DNA of 64,000 nucleotides from Pseudomonas guariconensis (GTDB lineage: Bacteria > Pseudomonadota > Gammaproteobacteria > Pseudomonadales > Pseudomonadaceae). Position 1 is the first letter of the stretch. Every line of letters begins with the position of its first letter. Both the position numbers and the translations under genes were made by a program. Shown here in pieces: positions 59,601-64,000 of this stretch. Under the pieces are notes generated by a model, which searched no databases, was not told where the DNA came from, and was given only the letters and a program-made list of their open reading frames with translations. The stretch spans positions 62,001-126,000 of the forward strand of contig NZ_FMYX01000013.1 of NCBI RefSeq assembly GCF_900102675.1, given 5' to 3'.

Positions 59601-59782
59601 TGCCCTTGATGCTTGCCACCGGTTCCGGCGCCGAGCTGCGCCAGCCCCTGGGCCTGGTGATGGTGGGTGGGCTGCTGGTCAGCCAGGTGCTGACGCTGTT
59701 CACCACGCCGGTCATCTACCTGTATTTCGACCGTCTGGCCCGCCGCTTTGGCAAGCAGGGTTTGACGCAGGAGGCAGCATGA
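56687..59782 (+). CDS. mdtB: RND efflux pump subunit MdtB
   Basis: 1031-aa inner-membrane proton/drug antiporter with 12 helices and two large periplasmic loops. Start MNLSRLFILRPVATTLSMLA; the helix 4 proton-relay Asp pair is in IATGFVVDDAIVMLENISRH; second repeat YIVLGVLYESYIHPVTILST and GIVKKNAIMMIDFALEAERN. MdtB and MdtC form a B2C heterotrimer. ATG overlaps the mdtA stop (ATGA). Confidence 0.95.
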   Translation: MNLSRLFILRPVATTLSMLAIVLAGLIAYKLLPVSALPQVDYPTIRVMTLYPGASPQVMTSAVTAPLERQFGQMPGLTQMASTSSGGASVLTLRFNLDMNMDVAEQQVQAAINAANNLLPSDLPAPPVYNKVNPADTPVLTLAISSKTMPLPKLNDLVDTRVAQKIAQISGVGMVSIAGGQRQAVRIKVNVDALAANGLNLDDVRTLIGASNVNQPKGNFDGPTRVSMLDANDQLRSPEEYANLILAYNNGAPLRLKDVAEIVDGAENERLAAWANENQAVLLNIQRQPGANVIEVVDLIKEMLPSITDNLPAGLDVTVLTDRTQTIRAAVKDVQHELLIAIALVVMVTFVFLRRFSATLIPSIAVPLSLIGTFGVMYLAGFSVNNLTLMALTIATGFVVDDAIVMLENISRHIEEGETPMQAALKGARQIGFTLVSLTFSLIAVLIPLLFMADVVGRLFREFAITLAVAILISLVVSLTLTPMMCARLLKREPKDEEQGRFYRASGAWIDWLIERYGRGLQWVLRHQPLTLLVAVASLVLTVLLYVIVPKGFFPAQDTGVIQGISEAPQSTSFAAMSERQQALSQVILKDPAVQSLSSYIGVDGDNATLNSGRLLINLKPHGERDVTASEVIDRLQPQVDKLVGIRLFMQPVQDLSIEDRVSRTQYQFSLSSPDADLLAEWSGKLVQALQQRPELQDVASDLQDKGLQVYLVIDRDMASRLGISVSQITNALYDAFGQRQISTIYTQASQYRVVLQSQTASTIGPQALESIHVKATDGGQVRLSALARIEQRQAQLAISHIGQFPAVMMSFNLAHGASLGEAVKVIEQVQQEIGMPLGVQTRFQGAAEAFQASLSSTLLLILAAVVTMYIVLGVLYESYIHPVTILSTLPSAAVGALLALILSGNDLGMIAIIGIILLIGIVKKNAIMMIDFALEAERNQGMAPRDAIYQAALLRFRPILMTTLAALFGAVPLMLATGSGAELRQPLGLVMVGGLLVSQVLTLFTTPVIYLYFDRLARRFGKQGLTQEAA

Positions 59783-59834
59783 TCGGCGGCGACGCTCTTT
59801 CTCCTAGCGTGCAGCTCGTGGCTTGGAGCTTCCA

Positions 59835-62800
59835 ATGAACCTGTCCGGCCCGTTCATTCGCCGGCCTGTGGCGACCATGCTACTGAGCCTGGCGATCATG
59901 CTCTTGGGGGGCGTGAGCTTCGGCTTGCTGCCGGTGTCTCCATTGCCGCAGATGGACTTTCCCGTGATCGTGGTGCAGGCCAACTTGCCGGGGGCCAGCC
60001 CTGAGGTGATGGCGGCCACCGTGGCCACGCCGCTGGAGCGCAAGCTTGGCAGCATCGCCGGGGTCACTACGCTGACCAGCAGCTCCAACCAGGGCTCGAC
60101 CCGGGTGATCATCGGTTTTGACATGGGACGCGACATCGACGGTGCGGCGCGCGAGGTGCAGGCTGCGATCAACGCCACCCGCAACCTGCTGCCCAGCGGT
60201 ATGCGCAGCATGCCCACCTACAAGAAGATCAACCCCTCCCAGGCACCGATCATGGTGCTGTCGCTGACCTCCGAGGTCCTGTCCAAAGGCCAGCTCTACG
60301 ACATGGCCGACACCATCCTGGCCCAGAGCCTGGCCCAGGTCAGCGGGGTAGGGGAAGTGCAGATCGGCGGCAGCTCGCTGCCGGCGGTGCGCATCTCGGT
60401 GGAACCCCAATTGCTCAACCAGTACGGCTTGTCCCTCGATGAAGTGCGCACCGCGGTGGCCAATGCCAACCAGCGCCGGCCCATGGGCTTCGTCGAAGAT
60501 GCCGAGCGCAACTGGCAGGTGCGTGCCAACGACCAGCTGGAAACAGCCAAGGACTACGAGCCGCTGGTGATCCGCCAGCAGGACGGCGCAATCCTGCGCT
60601 TGTCCGATGTGGCGAGCATCACCGACGGCGTCGAGAACCGCTACAACAGTGGCTTTTTCAATGATCAGGCCGCGGTGCTGCTGGTGGTCAACCGCCAGAC
60701 CGGCGCCAACATCATCCAGACCGTCGACGAGATCAAGGCACAGTTGCCAGCCTTGCAGTCGCTGCTGCCGGCAAGCGTCAAGCTCAACGTGGCCATGGAC
60801 CGCTCGCCGGTGATCAAGGCCACCTTGAAGGAAGCCGAGCACACCCTGCTGATCGCGGTGGTGCTGGTGATCCTGGTGGTGTATCTGTTCCTGGGCAATG
60901 TCCGTGCGTCGTTGATTCCCAGTCTGGCCGTGCCGGTCTCGCTGGTGGGCACCTTCGCGATCATGTACCTGTGCGGGTTCTCTTTGAACAACCTGTCGTT
61001 GATGGCGTTGATCCTTGCCACGGGGTTGGTGGTGGACGATGCCATCGTGGTGCTGGAGAACATCTCCCGCCATATCGAGGATGGCCAGCCGCCCATGCGC
61101 GCGGCCTACCTCGGCGCCAAGGAGGTGGGCTTCACCCTGCTGTCGATGAACGTCTCGCTGGTGGCGGTGTTCGTTTCCATCCTGTTCATGGGCGGCATCG
61201 TGCGGGGGCTGTTCCAGGAGTTTTCCATCACCCTGGCCGCGGCGATCCTGGTGTCGCTGCTAGTGTCGCTGACCCTCACCCCCATGCTTTGCTCGCGCTG
61301 GCTCAAACCCCACGCCCAGGAACAGAACCGCCTGCAGCGCTGGAGTGACCAATTGCACCAGCGCATGGTGGCGGCCTACGACCACAGCCTGGGTTGGGCG
61401 CTGCGTCACAAGCGGCTCACGCTGATCAGCCTGCTGGTGACCATCGGTGTCAACATCGCCCTGTACGTGGTGGTGCCCAAGACGCTCATGCCCCAGCAGG
61501 ACACCGGGCAGTTGCAGGGCTTCATCCGTGGCGACGATGGCCTGTCGTTCAGCGTGATGCAGCCGAAGATGGAAATCTACCGCCGCGCCTTGCTGGCCGA
61601 CCCGGCGGTAGAGAGCGTGGCAGGCTTCATTGGCGGCAACAGTGGGACCAACAATGCCTTCGTGCTGGTGCGCCTCAAGCCCATCGGCGAGCGCAAGCTG
61701 TCGGCCCAGCAGGTGATCGAACGCCTGCGCAAGGAAATGCCCAAGGTGCCCGGTGGCCGGTTGTTCCTGATGGCCGACCAGGATTTGCAGCTGGGCGGAG
61801 GCGGGCGTGACCAATCCACCTCGCAGTACCTCTATACCCTGCAAAGTGGCGACTTGAGCGCCTTGCGCGAGTGGTTTCCGAAGGTGGTCGCAGCCCTGCG
61901 CGCCTTGCCCGAGCTGACGGCCATCGATGCCCGTGACGGCGCCGGTACCCAGCAGGTGACGCTGGTGGTGGACCGCGACCAGGCCAAGCGCTTGGGGATC
62001 GACATGGAGATGGTCACCACGGTGCTGAACAACGCCTACAGCCAGCGGCAGATCTCGACCATCTACGACAGCCTCAACCAGTACCAAGTGGTGCTGGAGA
62101 TCAACCCAAAGTACGCCTGGGACCCGAGCACCCTGGAACAGGTCCAGGTGATCACCGCCGACGGTGCGCGTGTGCCGTTGTCGAGTTTCGCCCGCTACGA
62201 GAACAGTCTGGCCAATGACCGTGTCAGCCACGAAGGGCAGTTCGCTTCCGAAGCCATCGCCTTCGACGTCGCCGAAGGCTACAGCCCCGACCAGGCCATG
62301 GCCGCGGTGGAGCGCACGGTGGCCAAGCTCGGCCTGCCGGAGGAAGTGATCGCCAAGCTTGGCGGTACCGCCGATGCCTTCGCCAAGACCACCCAGGGCC
62401 AGCCGCTGATGATCCTCGGCGCCCTGGTGCTGGTGTATCTGGTGCTGGGTATCCTCTATGAAAGCTACATCCATCCGCTGACCATTCTTTCCACCTTGCC
62501 TTCGGCCGGGGTGGGCGCCTTGCTGGCGCTGTACGCCACCGGGGGCGAGTTCAGCCTGATCTCGCTGTTGGGCTTGTTCCTGCTGATCGGGGTGGTGAAG
62601 AAGAACGCCATCCTGATGATCGACCTGGCCCTGCAACTGGAGCGCAACGATGGCCTGAGCCCGGAGGAGTCCATCCGCCGAGCGTGCCTGCTGCGCCTGC
62701 GCCCGATCCTGATGACCACGCTGGCCGCCATCCTCGGCGCGCTGCCGCTGCTGCTCAGCCGTGCCGAGGGCGCCGAAATGCGCCAGCCCCTGGGCCTGAC

Positions 62801-62942
62801 GATCATCGGTGGCCTGGTGTTCAGCCAGGTTCTGACCCTCTACACCACGCCTGTGGTCTACCTGTACCTCGACCGCCTGCGCCATCGGTTCAACCGCTGG
62901 CGTGGCGTGCGCACCGACGCCGCACTGGATACCCCGCTATGA
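59835..62942 (+). CDS. mdtC: RND efflux pump subunit MdtC
   Basis: 1035-aa RND transporter, partner of MdtB, with the same marks: NLSGPFIRRPVATMLLSLAI start, ILATGLVVDDAIVVLENISR with the relay Asp pair, and GVVKKNAILMIDLALQLERN. GGAG lies about 7 nt before ATG 59835; TTG 59823 is a less likely start. 52 bp after mdtB. Its TGA overlaps the ATG of the next gene. Confidence 0.95.
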   Translation: MNLSGPFIRRPVATMLLSLAIMLLGGVSFGLLPVSPLPQMDFPVIVVQANLPGASPEVMAATVATPLERKLGSIAGVTTLTSSSNQGSTRVIIGFDMGRDIDGAAREVQAAINATRNLLPSGMRSMPTYKKINPSQAPIMVLSLTSEVLSKGQLYDMADTILAQSLAQVSGVGEVQIGGSSLPAVRISVEPQLLNQYGLSLDEVRTAVANANQRRPMGFVEDAERNWQVRANDQLETAKDYEPLVIRQQDGAILRLSDVASITDGVENRYNSGFFNDQAAVLLVVNRQTGANIIQTVDEIKAQLPALQSLLPASVKLNVAMDRSPVIKATLKEAEHTLLIAVVLVILVVYLFLGNVRASLIPSLAVPVSLVGTFAIMYLCGFSLNNLSLMALILATGLVVDDAIVVLENISRHIEDGQPPMRAAYLGAKEVGFTLLSMNVSLVAVFVSILFMGGIVRGLFQEFSITLAAAILVSLLVSLTLTPMLCSRWLKPHAQEQNRLQRWSDQLHQRMVAAYDHSLGWALRHKRLTLISLLVTIGVNIALYVVVPKTLMPQQDTGQLQGFIRGDDGLSFSVMQPKMEIYRRALLADPAVESVAGFIGGNSGTNNAFVLVRLKPIGERKLSAQQVIERLRKEMPKVPGGRLFLMADQDLQLGGGGRDQSTSQYLYTLQSGDLSALREWFPKVVAALRALPELTAIDARDGAGTQQVTLVVDRDQAKRLGIDMEMVTTVLNNAYSQRQISTIYDSLNQYQVVLEINPKYAWDPSTLEQVQVITADGARVPLSSFARYENSLANDRVSHEGQFASEAIAFDVAEGYSPDQAMAAVERTVAKLGLPEEVIAKLGGTADAFAKTTQGQPLMILGALVLVYLVLGILYESYIHPLTILSTLPSAGVGALLALYATGGEFSLISLLGLFLLIGVVKKNAILMIDLALQLERNDGLSPEESIRRACLLRLRPILMTTLAAILGALPLLLSRAEGAEMRQPLGLTIIGGLVFSQVLTLYTTPVVYLYLDRLRHRFNRWRGVRTDAALDTPL

Positions 62943-64000
62943 ACTTTGCCCAGACCCCACTTCACCACGCCCTGAAGCTGCTCACCCGTGGGCGCGGCTC
63001 GCGCCTGGTCGGCGCCGGGCTTTGCGTGGCGCTGCTCAGCGCCTGTACCCTGAGCCCGGACTATCACCGCCCGGAAACCGCCACGTCAGCGCAGTTCAAG
63101 CAGGCCGAGGGCTGGACCCAGGCCAACCCCTCCGATGCGATTGCCCGCGGCGCCTGGTGGGAGATTTACGGCGATGCAGAGCTCAATGCCCTGGTCGAGG
63201 AACTCAACCGCAACAACCAGACCGTTGCCCAATACGAGGCCCAGTACCGTCAGGCCCAGGCCTTGGTGCGTAGCAGCCGGGGCGCGTTGTTCCCAAGCCT
63301 GGACCTTTCCGTGGGCAAGACCCGTTCGGCCCAGGGCACCGGTAGTAGCAGTTCGAGCCTGTCGAACAACAGCAGCGGCATCCGCAACACCTATAACGCC
63401 CAGCTTGGCGTGAGCTGGGAGATCGACCTTTGGGGCAAGTTGCGCGAGACGCTCAATGCCAATGAGGCCAGTGCCCAGGCCAGTCTCGCGGACCTGGCGG
63501 CGATCCGCCTTAGCCTGCAGTCGGAGCTGGTGCAGAACTACCTGCAGCTGCGTGTGATCGATGAGCAGAAGCGCTTGCTGGAGGCCACCGTGGCCGCCTA
63601 TGCACGTTCGCTGCGAATGAACGAAAACCAGTACCGCGCTGGGGTTGCCGGGCCCGATGCCGTGGCGCAGGCGCGCACCCAGCTCAAGAGCACCGAGGCT
63701 GACCTGATCGATCTGGCCTGGCAGCGCGCGCAGTACGAAAATGCAATCGCTGTGCTGCTGGGCAAGGCGCCGGCGGACTTCGCCCTGGCCGATAGCAAAC
63801 GCATCCCGGCCTTGCCGCAGATCCCTGTGTCGCTGCCTTCGCAACTGCTCGAGCGCCGCCCCGACATCGCCTCGGCCGAGCGTAACGTGATGGCCGCCAA
63901 CGCCAACATCGGCGTGGCGCGCTCGGCGTACTTCCCGGATTTGAGCCTGAGCATGAGCGGTGGGTACTCCAGCAGCAGCTTCAGCAACTGGATCGAGCTG
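62939..64000 (+). CDS. Outer-membrane efflux lipoprotein, OprM/NodT family (3' end beyond window)
   Basis: 354 codons visible. A lipobox LLSAC puts the lipidated Cys at position 36, followed by TLSPDYHRPETA, the usual OprM-family start. ARGAWWEIYGDAELNALVEE, NNQTVAQYEAQYRQAQALVR and LERRPDIASAERNVMAANAN are the TolC-fold signatures of both repeats. ATG 62939 overlaps the mdtC stop (ATGA), so it is the fourth gene of the mdtABC operon and its exit duct. About 100-130 C-terminal residues are missing. Confidence 0.93.
   Translation, partial: MNFAQTPLHHALKLLTRGRGSRLVGAGLCVALLSACTLSPDYHRPETATSAQFKQAEGWTQANPSDAIARGAWWEIYGDAELNALVEELNRNNQTVAQYEAQYRQAQALVRSSRGALFPSLDLSVGKTRSAQGTGSSSSSLSNNSSGIRNTYNAQLGVSWEIDLWGKLRETLNANEASAQASLADLAAIRLSLQSELVQNYLQLRVIDEQKRLLEATVAAYARSLRMNENQYRAGVAGPDAVAQARTQLKSTEADLIDLAWQRAQYENAIAVLLGKAPADFALADSKRIPALPQIPVSLPSQLLERRPDIASAERNVMAANANIGVARSAYFPDLSLSMSGGYSSSSFSNWIEL

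Noticed and set aside
61260..62885. 541-codon frame opposite mdtC
   Set aside because: Gln/His-rich antisense shadow of a strongly conserved RND gene.
1..64000. CRISPR arrays, tRNA or rRNA genes, insertion sequences, prophage or toxin-antitoxin pairs
   Set aside because: No regularly spaced repeats, tRNA-like cloverleaf runs, transposase, integrase or toxin-antitoxin gene pairs were recognised.

Overview
The window reads as chromosomal DNA of a Pseudomonas putida-group bacterium. It is GC-rich, with dense genes on both strands and no plasmid, phage or transposase genes. Genes typical of that group are present: an MvaT/H-NS-like protein, an OprD porin, aerobic cobalamin synthesis (cobF), lpxO, a D-lysine catabolic locus (amaC, dpkA, an RpiR regulator, a lysine-type ABC transporter, amaD), tpx, and an mdtABC RND pump with its outer-membrane lipoprotein. 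REP-like palindromes with the core GTGGGAGCGGGTTTACCCGC lie in several gaps. I found no rRNA, tRNA or CRISPR.

Layout. 1-6500: partial MvaT-like gene, OprD porin, cobF, a glycosyltransferase, and a TonB-dependent receptor read from a clear cobalamin riboswitch. 6560-18664: housekeeping and accessory genes (GNAT, AhpD-like protein, lpxO, thpR, sotB, LysR/nfsB pair, MFS transporter, NifS-like desulfurase, LysR/acyl-CoA dehydrogenase pair, TerC). 18828-20135: a PstS-OmpA fusion behind a three-repeat Pho box. 20228-26404: an XRE-cupin regulator, an FMN/4Fe-4S oxidoreductase, an orphan PotD-like binding protein, a class II aldolase-like protein and an NCS1 permease, with a perfect 12-bp-arm palindrome in the divergent promoter. 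26663-31290: EamA transporter, pirin, small Pseudomonas proteins, Yip1 and START proteins. 31383-34715: ureidoglycine aminohydrolase, then an orphan SsuA-like binding protein with an FMN monooxygenase. 34922-43550: propeller protein, EamA transporter, methyltransferase, LysR, a CodA-like amidohydrolase divergent from an MFS transporter across a 27-bp imperfect inverted repeat, a small secreted protein, and TauE/SafE divergent from AraC. 43686-54530: D-lysine/amino-acid catabolism and transport. 54702-64000: tpx and mdtABC plus an OprM-type lipoprotein cut by the window end.

How the genes work together. The best-defined module is D-lysine catabolism. Uptake is by a binding protein, two permeases and an ATPase; D-lysine is then oxidised by AmaD or transaminated by AmaC, and DpkA reduces the cyclic imine to L-pipecolate. 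An RpiR repressor-type gene faces dpkA across operator-like repeats. The least understood modules are the XRE-cupin/FMN-oxidoreductase cluster, the Pho-box PstS-OmpA protein, the sulfonate-type binding protein with its monooxygenase, and the CodA-like deaminase locus. Three substrate-binding proteins in the window have no membrane partners nearby.
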